Source: Mya arenaria (taxonomy: Eukaryota > Mollusca > Bivalvia > Myida > Myidae). From it: a DNA stretch of 64,000 nucleotides. The DNA lies in NCBI RefSeq assembly GCF_026914265.1, contig NC_069138.1, forward strand, positions 29,265,262 to 29,329,261, read 5' to 3'. Of this stretch, positions 1-10,827 are shown piece after piece. Under the pieces are notes generated by a model. The model was not told the origin of the DNA. It ran no database searches and saw nothing but the letters and a program-made list of their open reading frames with translations. How positions within the stretch are numbered: position 1 is the first letter of the stretch; each line of letters begins with the position of its first letter. The position numbers were made by a program, and so were the translations under genes.

Positions 1-1840
1 TTTTCTTAAACACATAATTATTGATGGCTGATAAAAAATGATTTCGAGTATTTAAATCCCTTTATGTAGAATAACGTCGTAATTCAAAAGCCGAAAATTT
101 AAGTTTTTCTATATTCGTCAAAAGCACGTTTTCAGAACCGACGCCGATAATAATGGAAAAATTTTAGAAAGTCGCCCGGTAGAATCAACAATAGACAATA
201 TCATAAATTCACGAAAACCTCGTGCATAAAACTAATTATTATGACACTGTACTGCATAAAACAATATTTTCTTCGTTATTCTACGAAACCCTTGAAAAAT
301 CAATTCTTTATTTTTCAAAAACTGTTTGTCGTTTTTTCATGCAAGTGAAAATATTACTTATTCGTTTAAAAGCGCATTTATTCAGCAATATTTGTAGCAA
401 ATATTTGCACTCCGGCTATGATTCAACATTATCTACGTAGGTTTGTGTTCATTGTTCATTCAAACTCATCTCCGTTTCCATTGCGCTTGCTAAGGTTTCT
501 GTCCATTTAATTCTGAAGTTGTACCTTATTTTGCTTGTTGTAACTAAATTTAGAAAATTGTTTGATTGTACAACGTTTTTCTTTTTTTCCCTTTGGAATT
601 GCAAAAAGCTTAATATATCTTAATAATAAATGACTTAAGTAACATGACGTATGAAAAGGATTAAATTTGCACATGCGTTCATGCATACAATGTGAAATCA
701 TTATTACATGCAGTTTGTTCAACCTTTCCTTGTTGTTTTTGTCATGGCATGCGGGTATAGGGCTTATTGTCACAAAAATCTACTATTTTGGAAGCGCTTT
801 TAATTTGTACCTGGTCAATATCTGTTTATTCCGGATGATGCATAAAGGGGTTGTGACTGACTGCCTTATTTTGCTGTGAATTTCTGTGTTTTCACAAGTT
901 CTATCTAAGCTCTGCAGAAAAAAAATCGTTAGATTTAAATCAGCTAATAAACACGATATAAATATTCGATGTTAGTTTATTTGCAGACAATATTAAATTA
1001 TTCCTTTGAATAAAATGGATCATTAATGATACTTGAAATGCAACGAATATCGACATTCAAAGTTGTAGAACTGTAAATCACAGTCTTAAAAAGTAGAATC
1101 CATTACAGCGAGCTTGTTTTTACCTGATATTTTCATCAAATAAATTATGTTGTAATTCCTAGAAGTTTTGCTAAGACTTCTGGGCTTGTCTCAGTAGTTT
1201 GCATTGTATAATCAATGTTCTGGTATTACTATCACAATCATGGATAGGATTGAAATACGAATTCAATTATTATTATTTACATGATGTTTACGTAGCGAAT
1301 AAGTTTCCATTTCAAACACACATAATAACTGAATGTGACAAAAGGCTCAGTTTTTGTCTTCTTTATCGGCGATCATATCCTTCCATCAGTCCTGAAATTA
1401 CTTCAAGTCCTATTCCTAAACGTTTTCTTTTAAACTTCAATTTTGTATGGCCTTTTAAGATGGCCCACGTTTACTAGAATGTCGGTGTTTGCATTGCTAA
1501 CGAGGTCCCCTTTGATTTTTGTAAGTTTGAAGCAATAATTCAAAAATAAGGAAACCCCTCCCTCTCCCGAGACGGATACTTCAATGAACCAATTAACACA
1601 ATGCGAAATATTGAAGTAGCCCTAGACGTATGATTATTTTTTATATATATTTACATTCAGGCGGACTTAAAGAGCACATGGAAACTAAATATACAACAAA
1701 ACTATTATACGAAGATAAAAAATTATGGACTAACACCACAATTACAATTAAATATAATGTATTAAAAAAGAGAAGATATATAAAAGCATTCACCGAAAAG
1801 GCATGGGTTTATGCTAGCAAATGATAAAAAAACCGTTAAT
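1..1840 (+). repeat. Direct repeat unit D1 (first copy)
   Basis: This block is repeated in the same orientation at about 12960-15770. Positions 1-1020 match 12966-14100 closely, and 1440-1830 match 15440-15770. The intervening parts (1020-1440 and 14100-15440) differ, because the second copy carries an expanded 70-bp minisatellite where this one has a single unit near 1455-1510. The short ORFs in it (for example 222-440) are not maintained in frame between the copies, so no protein is called. The window edge cuts the unit, so it may begin further upstream. Confidence 0.85.
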
Positions 1841-1989
1841 TATCGTTGGCGATTGTTATACTAGTTTAGACTGTGCAAAATGGACGCACATAAAAATGTA
1901 AATATGATTTAAGTATTTTATTAGTAGATTAAGTAGTATAATGACCATTTAATCTACGTCATTATAATACTATACTACCAGGATTTAAA

Positions 1990-2330
1990 ACTAATGTAAA
2001 CCTTAAAATATTACAGGTTCATCTTTGTGAAGTCAACATTTATTAAGGTTAATACATCTTCTCTTAATTTCATATCTAGTGCGATAAGTTTACCTTCTTA
2101 AATATTAGTATGTTGTTTCATTTCAATAATAGCGTTTGGGTTGATAAGAATTTACTGTTTGTATTATTTCCGCTAAAACGAAAGGTCCATTCAATTCATC
2201 CTTCCCGTTTGAAAATAATTTGTTAAAACAATGTACGTTTAGCAACAATATAATATCATAACTGTAATTTTTAATCCACTCAAATACTTGTGTTCCTTTT
2301 TCAGTGTTTCCCTCAACATGGAACATTCTG
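1990..2330 (-). mobile_element. LINE relic, L1/Tx1-like endonuclease fragment
   Basis: Minus-strand translation gives QVFEWIKNYSYDII, which resembles the start of the L1/Tx1 apurinic-type endonuclease (VF.WLK...YDII.LQETH). GKLIALDMKLRE in a different frame resembles the next endonuclease block (G..I.LD...). ELNGPFVLAEI resembles the segment that precedes the reverse transcriptase. The pieces are short, in different frames and out of the usual spacing, so this is a rearranged decayed fragment. Recognition is by eye only. Confidence 0.4.
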
Positions 2331-2493
2331 TGATACTAAAGTGTTTCCATTTAGCGAAATTGCAGAACAATCTAAATTGTGCGACACAACTCAGCAATAG
2401 CAAGGAACATACTCAGATGTATTTAAAAAGAAAATAAAGCTGACATTTGTCAAATCAGAATTATACTTACTCTATGATTCTACTGATATTTTC

Positions 2494-2859
2494 AAGTGGC
2501 ACTCTTATTTTAAATCAATACATACACATGAAAAACAAACACACATTTTGACTGATAAACCTTAAACTACTTACTAAATAGTGCAATTTTGTAACATATG
2601 AATTACTGATAACAAGATTGTAACCGTATATTTAATAGCAGAAAACGCAAAAATATTAATGATTGGTGAATGCTTAAAGATTTACTGTGGTCTTCTATAG
2701 TTTTATAAGGAAGAAATACCGTGTTGTATGCTCATATCTTTCAAATTAATCTCGGTTTTCTTCATAAGAACCAATGTTTTCGACAACAATTCATCTTTTT
2801 GGGAATATTAAAACAATATTATTAATTGCAGTAAATCTTATATGGGTGTAAGAGTGCAT
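2494..2859. mobile_element. MITE family M1, copy 1
   Basis: About 365 bp, alike in sequence and order to 8289-8657 (same orientation) and, inverted and internally shortened, to 41221-41442. The ends resemble imperfect inverted repeats of the form ACACTC-TA-TC..AAAT. No coding capacity is visible. Three dispersed copies with shared ends support a non-autonomous DNA transposon. Confidence 0.65.
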
Positions 2860-4028
2860 CCTTAAACACATGCATTTTGGGCATAAAAGTGACGGCTATT
2901 TGAATAGAAAGATGGTGATTTAAAATTATTCGCTATTTCGTAAAAAAGGTGAAAAAAATGAGCAAGGCAAAATTCAACAAAACATGAATCAAATATCCCA
3001 TACCTAAATATAGTACATGTTTAAGTGTACTTAGACAGCGTATACACCGAGCTTGTTATAACATTGCGAGACATACACAGATATTTGTTATAATTATTAG
3101 ATATATATGGTATACAAAAACATGTGACTATGTCTAAAACACCCTTCTAATGTTTTATTGTTTACACCTGTCATCGCCCATAATCTTCTTACACGTAAAT
3201 AAATGCGATTTAGTTTTCAGAAAGCATATAGTATATGACAGCAAATACACGAATTACATTTACGATTTAGTTTAACATTTTCAATTGAGCCTCGCGTATG
3301 AAAAGGATACACAATGCCTAGTGAACATGAAAGTTGTGCGCTTCAAACAATAAATCGATAATAATGCAATTGCATTCGCGATAAACTTTAAGATTAAGGT
3401 AGGGATATTTGTATAACTTTCGGCTGTATCATGTGTGTATATAAAAAAGATACACTATCATGTAAAATATATATATTTTTAAAAGTCATATACTTAATTA
3501 AATGCACACTTATCCTTAAAATGTTCTGTTAAAATGTTTTAAATAAATTTTATATGTTCCGTTCTTTTAAAATTGTTTTAAAAGAAATACTAGATGTTTT
3601 AATACAAATGCATCATTCACTTAATGAACCGCTTATTAGATTATACAAAAGTCACATAATTAGTTGAATGCACACTTATCCTAAAACAAGTTTTATTATT
3701 ATTATATTTTAAATAACTATTAGATGTTTTGTTTATTTTAATTGTTTTAAAAGATATTCTAGATGTTTTCAATACAAAAATATCATTCATTTAATGAAAT
3801 GCTGACCAAAAAAAAATCGTATTAAGAAGAGATATTGTAAGGGTCCCTTTCTCTCATATCAATAGTCGAGATGATTGGTATCGTGAATATCGTGCAACCA
3901 CGGGAAAAGCCAAGTGTGCGGGATATATCAAACAACTATTATTATTTCCTTTGATTTGTCGGCTGGAAGAAGTTGTGGTCTAATTTACGTTTGGTCGAAA
4001 CGTTATATATTGGTGGAGTTTAGTAAAT

Positions 4029-4133
4029 ATGAAGCCACTGAGAATTGCAATAGTTGTTCTATTAGTCATTTCTGTACAATTTCTATCATTGGAATATTTT
4101 CAGACTTTAACATTACTTCATTTTGGAAATGAC
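4029..4133 (+). CDS. METTL24-like: Copy A exon 1: signal anchor
   Basis: 35 codons from ATG, ending FGND before GTAAGT. Residues 4-20 (LRIAIVVLLVISVQFLS) form a hydrophobic signal anchor. The matching exon of copy B starts and ends at the same codons, which supports this start. Confidence 0.8.
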
Positions 4134-4288
4134 GTAAGTTGAAATATCATTTTATCTAGATGATTTGTAAAGCAGTTATAATGTACGTGGTGTTGTATCA
4201 ATATGTCAAGCTTCTTCTGGTACACAAAGGCAGTATTGTGTATGTTTATGCTCGAATTCGAAGAATGGGAGAGATACTGCATTGCACA

Positions 4289-4960
4289 TGTCGGTCGGTA
4301 GGTAGGTAGGTAGGTCGGTCGGTAGGTCGGTAGTATAAAGCTTTTTCGAGTGGTAACTCGACAATGCAAGGACTAATTGTCCTTTAACTTGACTTGGAAG
4401 TTGGGCGTGACAATAAGATAACCCTAGTGTTTTGAGGTCATCGGCTCAGAGGTCAAGGTTATTGTGACCTTGAGTGCAAAATGCTTGTCCGAGTGATAAC
4501 TCAAGAATGCCTCGACATACGGTTCTGAAACTTAATTTGGAAGCTAGGCCTGACCAGTCGATGAATCCTAGTATTTTGAGGCCATCAGGTTTAAGGTCAA
4601 GGTCACAATGACCTTATATTGTGAAATAGTAATCCGAGTGATTAGTCGCCAATGCCTAAATCCATGGGCCTCCACTTGACAAGAAGATTGGCCTGACCAG
4701 TAGATGACTCCTCAAGATTTCGAGGTCATTATATTAATGGTCAAGGTCACAGTGACTTTAAATGTGAAAAGCTTACCTAAATGATAACATGACATTATCT
4801 GCACTCATGGCCCTCAATTTGACTTAAAGGTTGGGCGTCATAAGTAGATGACCTCTTATAGTGACCAGGTCAAAGGTCACAGTGATCTTGAATGCGAAAT
4901 GTTTGTCCGAGTGATAACTTACAATGCTTGCACAGATGGCCCTCAAACTTGACATGACTT
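4289..4960 (+). repeat. GGTCA-rich tandem repeat in intron 1, copy A
   Basis: A GTAG/GTCG microsatellite (4289-4334) leads into four to five diverged units of roughly 135-145 bp. Each contains a form of AGGTCAAGGTCACAGTGACC, then a block ending GTCCGAGTGATAACT. The reverse complement of the same array sits in intron 1 of copy B (22330-22960), so it predates the duplication. Repeats of this kind are common in bivalve introns. Confidence 0.8.
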
Positions 4961-5104
4961 GTTTTTTTGTTAGTTTTTGTCAAGTTGTTCAGCTTACAAT
5001 CGTGGTTACCCCTATTATTAACCATGATATTAATAGCACGCAAAATCAATAGACAGCAAAGCTGCTTGTGTCACTATATTTCATGCCTTTTCGTTTGTTA
5101 ACAG

Positions 5105-5202
5105 ATTTCCCCGGTCACAAGAGCACCAGAGGACTTCGTTATCCCCGATATTACGGAGCTAAAGAATATGCCAGAGCAACGTTTGATGCAAATTTACTTG
5201 AA
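5105..5202 (+). CDS. METTL24-like: Copy A exon 2
   Basis: 98 nt, phase 0 to 2, after ACAG and before GTATGA. It encodes a linker with TRAPEDFVIPDI. Seven of 98 bases differ from copy B, with no gap. Confidence 0.85.
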
Positions 5203-5213
5203 GTATGATCATT

Positions 5214-5916
5214 TTTAGCTCGACTATTCGAAGAATAAGGAGAGCTATACTACTAACAATTAAAAATTCAGGTTTGGTTTTGCATGTAAGCACACATAGG
5301 TTTATATCTCAGCAAATACTTGACATATTGCATTGAGACTTTATACAATGGTACTCAACCATCTAATCTACTTCAATAACCAATTCAAATAATGGCCCCC
5401 TTTTTATTCAGTTTTGCATGTTACCACTTTTAGGTCAATACCTCAGCGAATACATCATGTATTGCATTGAAACTTTACTCACAGGCTCCCAACTATTTAA
5501 CCCTCTTATTTAATCAAGTAAGATAACTATCTTTCATATTATATAATTTTTGCCCCTTTATCATGCGACTTAGAAATTCTGGTTAAGGTCTTGCATGTTA
5601 GCACACATAGGATAATATCTCAGCAACTACTTGATGTATTGTATTGAGACTTTATACAATAGTATTCAACTACCCAACCTACTTGAATAACCAATTAAGT
5701 TAACTGTATTCTGCAAATGTTTGCCCTTTATTATAAGACTTGGAAAATCTGGTTAAAATTTTGCTTGTAACCACATGTATGTTAACATCTCAGCCAATCA
5801 TGTAGTGCATTGAAATCTAATCTTAGTGATCGATGCATGTTTCGCCAAAACTTTTCAATCCTTACATTGAAAAGCGGCGGAATAGTCGAGCGCGCTGTCT
5901 CTGTGACAGCTCTTGT
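5214..5916 (+). mobile_element. Composite non-autonomous repeat in intron 2, copy A only
   Basis: It begins AGCTCGACTATTCGAAG, continues with three to four diverged units of about 165 bp (each with GCATGT..CACA and TATTGCATTGAGACTTTA), and ends in a fragment matching the inverted terminus GACAGCGCGCTCGACTAT also seen at 49440-49475. I see nothing like it in intron 2 of copy B, so it is probably a later insertion into copy A. No coding capacity. Confidence 0.6.
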
Positions 5917-6207
5917 TTTTGTATTTGATGGTATTAATAAAAAGGTGGGAGTGGTTTGGTGGTATACGTTTCCGACCGCACACACACAATAGAGCGTTCG
6001 AGCTTCCTATATCAGACACCAGTACTGGTTTCTAACAAGGAAAGTTACTATATTGAATATATTTCAAATCAGCTTACAGCAGCCAAACTTCATAAGAATG
6101 AAACTATACAAAATAAAGTATCATTATCGAATGTAAGCCATGAACATTATATGCAAATAATACTTGAAGACATTCGATGAAACAATACATATAACATTGT
6201 TTTTCAG

Positions 6208-6329
6208 GTACATCAACAAGTGTTGTGTAAAAATGTGATTCGGGTCGGAAGTCTGTCGGAAGGAGGAAAGGAAATCTGCATTGATGAACAATACAAACCA
6301 AAGCCTCCATGTCTAGTGTATTCGTTTGG
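6208..6329 (+). CDS. METTL24-like: Copy A exon 3, with a 7-base deletion
   Basis: 122 nt between TTTTCAG and GTGGGT. Relative to copy B, seven bases are missing near 6218, so the reading frame hits a stop shortly afterwards. The rest still spells CIDEQYKPKPPCLVYSFG in the original frame. Confidence 0.85.
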
Positions 6330-7569
6330 GTGGGTACAATAATTATCTCATACCCACTAACGTCCTGAGTTAGGCAAATCGTATTGTAAAATACTAATAC
6401 AAAGGTCTTGAGGTGAAAATGTGCAAGTTACAAATCGCAGATAACTCACCTTCTTTACACATCTTTTATAAAACAGATTGAAATAAGTTAGTCCAAGTAA
6501 CATTTAATCTTTCGCAATTCCTAATACTCCGGTAGAAACTTTGGCTCAAGAAGTTTGTGAATATTGGCCCAGAACTTATAAATATTTGGTGGAGAACATA
6601 CGTACTACTCACTATCTGACGGGACCAAAAAAACTTTTGAAGATAGGTAGGGTTTGGACTGTTTGTATCCCAACAGAAAACATCTCTATTTCTTAAAGAA
6701 CGAAACTTTTGACTTTTGAAACTAAATAAAGTGATGTAGTTATATGATTATATAGTCAGCTACTTGATTTAATTACGTTGATTTTATGTTCCCAACGGAA
6801 CTTTGGAAACATTATTCCTGTCGGTGCGTACATAATTGGACACTTAATAAAACGTCATCTATACCACGGACCTTTCAACATGGATCGGAAATTGTTACCT
6901 GTGAAACGAAAGAAACAAATGATTTATCAAAATTCCTAAGCGGTGTATTGAGAAATTCAACCAGTTCTATATGTATATTAATTTAGAAAAAAAGAAATGT
7001 TTTGAATGAAAAACGTCAATGGTCAAAGATTTTTTTTGTATTTATAAGTAACCCAATGAGACTACGAAGAAATTGAAATTGAATTTCCCGGCTAAAATTG
7101 GGGAAATAAACAGAATACATTATCTACCCATAATCCTTTGCGCGCTCTCGACAAATATCGGGAAAATCCGCCAGTTAAATTATTGTTGCGAATACACTCT
7201 CGATTGAACACAATATAAATGGACATAGTAGGAAGTAACAAACACATTTTTATTGTGTCCGTGTTTACACAAATGAAAATTTGATGTAAAATTTTCTTTA
7301 AATAAATATGCAACAGAAAATAAAAACAGAATATGGCACAGTTCCTTCAACTATATATATATTTGTGTTTTTTTACAACAAACACGCATTTTTATGGTAC
7401 ACGATCAGTTTACGTAGACTATTTTCAATATTAAAATCAAAGTGTTTCAAACAACATTACGAAAATATGGATTAAAACCAAAGAATTAACATAATAAGTG
7501 ATTATGAAAGAAAAGCACGGTAAAACGTGTCTGAAATTAAGCACTTCTCAATTATAGATTTCATTTCAG

Positions 7570-7644
7570 AATAAATAACAGGTTTGACTTCGATGAAGAC
7601 ATCAACAGACTGTTTGGGTGTGATGTATTCTGCTTTGATCCGAG
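7570..7644 (+). CDS. METTL24-like: Copy A exon 4
   Basis: 75 nt, phase 2 to 2, encoding INNRFDFDEDINRL followed by GCDVFCFDP, the block that follows YSFG in METTL24-type proteins. A MITE begins eight bases after the donor. Confidence 0.85.
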
Positions 7645-7651
7645 GTAAACA

Positions 7652-8036
7652 TTAAACGGACTTGACACCAGATGAAACGAGAGCAAAAAAAGGAAATTTA
7701 TCAAAAAACTTACATAAAATTGATATCGTTGTGTACAACGCATTAAATCTTTCTTTCAAATTCGAAAATTACTGGGTGTGCGTAAATTCCAGTTAAATAG
7801 GATCGGTGTATTGACCGTGACGTCCACATGCTAAATATAGACACTATAAACTGGAAAATCACCATACGCTTTATTTAAACAGGGTATCCACAGCTGAGAC
7901 TGCGACAAGATGTTCTTTTAATCATGTAAAATGATGTATTATCCAACTCAGTTTAGCTCGTTTGACAAATCAGGGCTCGTTTTATGGAAATAATGTTTTT
8001 GCCGATTTTGGGACCACCTGGTGTCTTGCCCCTTTA
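7652..8036. mobile_element. MITE family M2 in intron 4, copy A
   Basis: Ends match in inverted orientation (GGACTTGACACCAGATG and CACCTGGTGTCTTGCCCC). The same element lies at the same place, inverted, in copy B (17693-18162) and elsewhere at 61164-61464 and 53149-53282. It starts eight bases downstream of the exon 4 donor in both gene copies, so it inserted before the duplication. Confidence 0.75.
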
Positions 8037-8240
8037 AACATACTTTTTTACATTTTACATACGACTATATGCTTTGTCGGTAACGTTGGGAGGTAACGGG
8101 AAACATATGTATAAACTGTTTTGTGGAAATAATATATTTGCCGATTTTAAGACCACCTTGTGTCTAGCCGCTTAAAACAGCTTTTTTACATTTTGCATTC
8201 GACTATATGCTTTGTCAGGGACATTGAGAGGTAACGGAAA
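7980..8240 (+). repeat. Tandem duplication of about 135 bp, copy A only
   Basis: The block running from TTTATGGAAATAAT through GGAGGTAACGGG occurs twice (about 7980-8100 and 8115-8240). It covers the right end of the M2 MITE and adjoining intron sequence. Copy B has one unit here. Confidence 0.7.
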
Positions 8241-8288
8241 ATTGTATATTCCTGGCTGTGGTTAGCATAATGTCTAATGATAACATTA

Positions 8289-8657
8289 AAATGACACTCG
8301 TATTCAAAATCAATACGTCCACATGTATAACAAAGATCAATTTTGACTGATAAATCTTTAACTTCTTGCTAAAAAATGCTTTTATGGAAAATATAAATTA
8401 CTGATAAGAATATTTTAACCGTGTATTTAATAGCAGAAAGCACAAAAATATTAAATGATTGGTGAATGCTAAAATATTTACTGTGGTCAACTATAATTTC
8501 ATAAGGTAGAAATAACGTGTTATATAAACATTTCTTTCAAATTAAACTGGGTATCCATTATAAGAACCATTGTTTTCGACATTTATTAATCCATCTTTGG
8601 AATATTTAAACAATATTATTAATTGTGATAAATCTTATTTGGGAGTAAGAGTGTATC
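8289..8657. mobile_element. MITE family M1, copy 2 (intron 4, copy A only)
   Basis: About 370 bp, matching 2494-2859 along its length and ending in GGGAGTAAGAGTG. Copy B has no equivalent between 17500 and 17690, so it probably inserted after the gene duplication. Confidence 0.65.
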
Positions 8658-8863
8658 TTTAATATATTGACACCCTTGTTCAATAACTTGATAAATGCAT
8701 ATATAAGCAGATATTGAGTCATTGCTTTCAGATGACGATGTATTGTGTATTGTATTGGATTCTAATACCATATAAACATGTACACGAGTTCTAGCTCATG
8801 TGTATATATCTATGTAGTCTCTAGCCTCCTACATATAAATGATAAAACGCTGGCTTCGAGCGT

Positions 8864-9076
8864 TCACATTTTCACAGAGTATAATTGATCACTCAGAGAG
8901 TCATTTTCATAATACATTTGTGACATCTTTGATATTATATCAAAGAACATGGCTTTTGTGAGGTATGAGGCCAATAAAGATGCAGTCTTCATACTCAATC
9001 GCCTACTAACAGTGTAACTCATACCATCAATTTGGACATCATTGTTCAATTCCCTGATGACCGAGTTAGAACATCG
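8864..9076 (-). other. Antisense ORF in intron 4, copy A
   Basis: Minus strand, opposite to the host gene. The ORF (ATG at 9049) reads MNNDVQIDGMSYTVSRR, then KTASLLASYL, FFDII and QMYYENDS. A closely related ORF occupies the equivalent antisense position in copy B (17249-17464): MSCTVSRLL, SLLDSYL, FFDII, QMYHEIDS. The one length difference between them in the shared region is a whole codon. An AG follows a short pyrimidine-poor stretch just upstream (TCATCAG at 9054-9060), so it may be part of an exon. I do not recognise the family. It could be a nested gene remnant or coincidence. Confidence 0.35.
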
Positions 9077-9318
9077 GCGCTATTAAGTCATTATTGCCTC
9101 TGATTCAATTATCCCTTTGCATTCAATGGAGTTTATGAACTATAAAACAATATAAACATACGTCAATGTCTAGCTGCAGGGGTGTGTAGGTGATTATTGT
9201 TGTTGTTGGTGGTGGGTTTTTTTTATGTTGTTTTTTTTTTGGGGGGGGGGCGAGGGGAGAATGCGGGCATAAGCTCGAAATGTATCTATCATTTTATGTT
9301 TACATAACACTTTTTCAG

Positions 9319-9457
9319 TATGAAAAGGAAGAGCTTTCGGAAGGCAGACCAAATCTGGTTCTACAACTGGGGACTAGGTGGAGAAAATACACGCAATGAG
9401 TTAGGGTGGCAGATAAAAACAGTGGATGTAATTAGAAAGGAGCTGAATCATACAAAT
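9319..9457 (+). CDS. METTL24-like: Copy A exon 5
   Basis: 139 nt, phase 2 to 0, encoding IWFYNWGLGGENT and then GWQIKTVDVIRKELNHTN. It is preceded by TTTTTCAG and followed by GTAAAT. Confidence 0.85.
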
Positions 9458-9557
9458 GTAAATAACTAAGTATCATACACTTTCAACTGTTATGATATAC
9501 ACCTCAAATACACATATTGAAGTTATTATAAAATCATTACTACCATGGGGCAATCGG

Positions 9558-9715
9558 AACACCTCGGCCATTTCCCCATAGAAAACAAAATGGAATGATT
9601 CCCGTTATTTCATGAATAATTAAGATTCCTAAGAGTTAAGTCCTAAAATTTAAATGCTGAATTGAAAATAGTATACGATTTAATTGCAGCATAGTTCAAT
9701 GAAAACAATTCTGAC
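9558..9715. mobile_element. MITE family M3 remnant in intron 5, copy A
   Basis: It starts with CGGAACACCTCGGCCATTT and continues through AATTAAGATTCCTAAGAGTT and a block resembling the interior of the full copy at 10828-11171. The inverted counterpart in copy B is at about 16190-16375. The shared position in intron 5 of both genes means insertion predates the duplication. Confidence 0.6.
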
Positions 9716-9811
9716 TTTGCAACAACCAAATGCATACATAGTTGTTTCTGATGGAACCTTTCAAACGTAAAAGAAATTTGTTCAAGTAAACACTGGATCT
9801 TGTTGTTTCAG

Positions 9812-10132
9812 AGGCCTATCGACATATTAAAGATTGACATAGAAGGGGATGAGTGGTACAGTATTCCACAGATGATCTCATCCGGGGCTCTTGATGACGT
9901 CAAACAGATTTCCATGGAAACACACTTTATTTCCAAAAGGCGAGGAGGACAGTTATGGGGCAGCCATCCCATACCTCCAGCTGACGAGTTATATACTTTA
10001 AGACTTTTGTATGATAAGGGATTTCGAATTTGCATGAGGGAAAGAAATTTGTATAGCAAGATGACGTGGCCAGGCTTTAATAATAGCATTACAAATGTCA
10101 ATGAATTATCTTTAATCAAATCCATGAAATAA
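9812..10132 (+). CDS. METTL24-like: Copy A exon 6 (terminal)
   Basis: 321 nt including TAA. It carries ILKIDIEGDEW, the FkbM-family signature, then GGQLWGSHPIP and RLLYDKGFRI. 88 of 106 residues are identical to copy B without gaps. Confidence 0.88.
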   Translation, partial: RPIDILKIDIEGDEWYSIPQMISSGALDDVKQISMETHFISKRRGGQLWGSHPIPPADELYTLRLLYDKGFRICMRERNLYSKMTWPGFNNSITNVNELSLIKSMK

Positions 10133-10827
10133 ATGTTTTAGTGCCTTAATAAATGCCACTGTTTTGAATACATTGTGTCATTGTTATCCGTTTATCCTTA
10201 GTTTGTTTTTGTTTTCGTATAACAGTATTGATGTATATTTAGTTTCAATGTTCTCTTTACATCCACACATCAATATGAAAGTATATGACGTATATACTCA
10301 TACTTTTTACAGTTATTTTAGGATTTCGATTTTGTTTTCATTGGCTCATTGATATATCTGCCTTGGGAGCGGGAGGTTTACCTTATTTTGAAATATTGCT
10401 TCAAAATAGCAATAAAGAAAGTGCACTCTTGAGCAATGTAAACAACGGCATTCAAGTAAACATGCGCCATCTTGAATATTACAAATCATTCAAGTAAAAG
10501 TTCATCTTGAATATTGCAATAATGAAAGGGCACTTTGGAATGTCAAATATGCTGTCTTTACCTCGTCAATACTCCGCGCTTAAAAAAACTGAACGCTCTC
10601 TACCAAGTACGCGCTATCTCGATTACCTGCCAAAAGCAATGACCAAACAGGAGCGCTTCTCCATATTGGAACAATCAGTGTATATTTTCATTTTTCTTTC
10701 TCAATTTTTTGAATACATTTGCATATAAATGCGGAAGGCAGAACAAGCCAATTAATAGTATGCGTCCAATTCTGTGCAAAATCATCTATACCGGAAGTAC
10801 TAGGACACCAGTACCTAGACTTAAACT
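10133..10827. other. 3' flank of copy A with short minisatellite
   Basis: A polyadenylation hexamer (AATAAA) lies at 10148-10153. About 10385-10560 holds two to three diverged units of the 70-bp repeat found expanded at 14836-15490, here in inverted orientation, so it has the same orientation relative to the gene as in copy B. I see no gene in the remainder. Confidence 0.6.

Larger units (their letters stand above)
4029..10132 (+). pseudogene. METTL24-like: METTL24/FkbM-type methyltransferase, copy A (frameshifted)
   Basis: Six exons: 4029-4133, 5105-5202, 6208-6329, 7570-7644, 9319-9457 and 9812-10132, all bounded by AG and GT. By homology to copy B the product would be a type II membrane protein with a lumenal FkbM-like methyltransferase domain (YSFG, then FDP, then DIEGDEW); the substrate is unknown. 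Exon 3 lacks seven bases present in copy B (122 versus 129 nt), which shifts the frame to an early stop, so a full-length product is not expected. All other exons are open and in phase, so loss looks recent. Exon 3 of copy B is symmetric (phase 2 to 2), so a transcript that skips it would stay in frame, but would lack 43 residues including part of the SAM-domain entry. A polyadenylation hexamer lies at 10148-10153. Only RNA data would tell whether it is expressed. Confidence 0.85.
2880..10560 (+). repeat. Inverted-duplication arm A
   Basis: This arm contains methyltransferase copy A with its introns and 5' flank. It is matched in reverse complement by about 14830-24232. Outside the exons, recognisable anchors include 2880-2920 against 24180-24232, 3310-3380 against 23690-23765 and 3830-3910 against 23300-23400. 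Arm-specific insertions (5214-5916, 8289-8657) break the match. Confidence 0.8.

Noticed and set aside
3430-3455. TATA-like GTATATAAAAAAG as promoter of methyltransferase copy A
   Set aside because: It lies about 590 bp before the ATG, is not conserved at the mirrored place in copy B, and such motifs are frequent in this AT-rich DNA.
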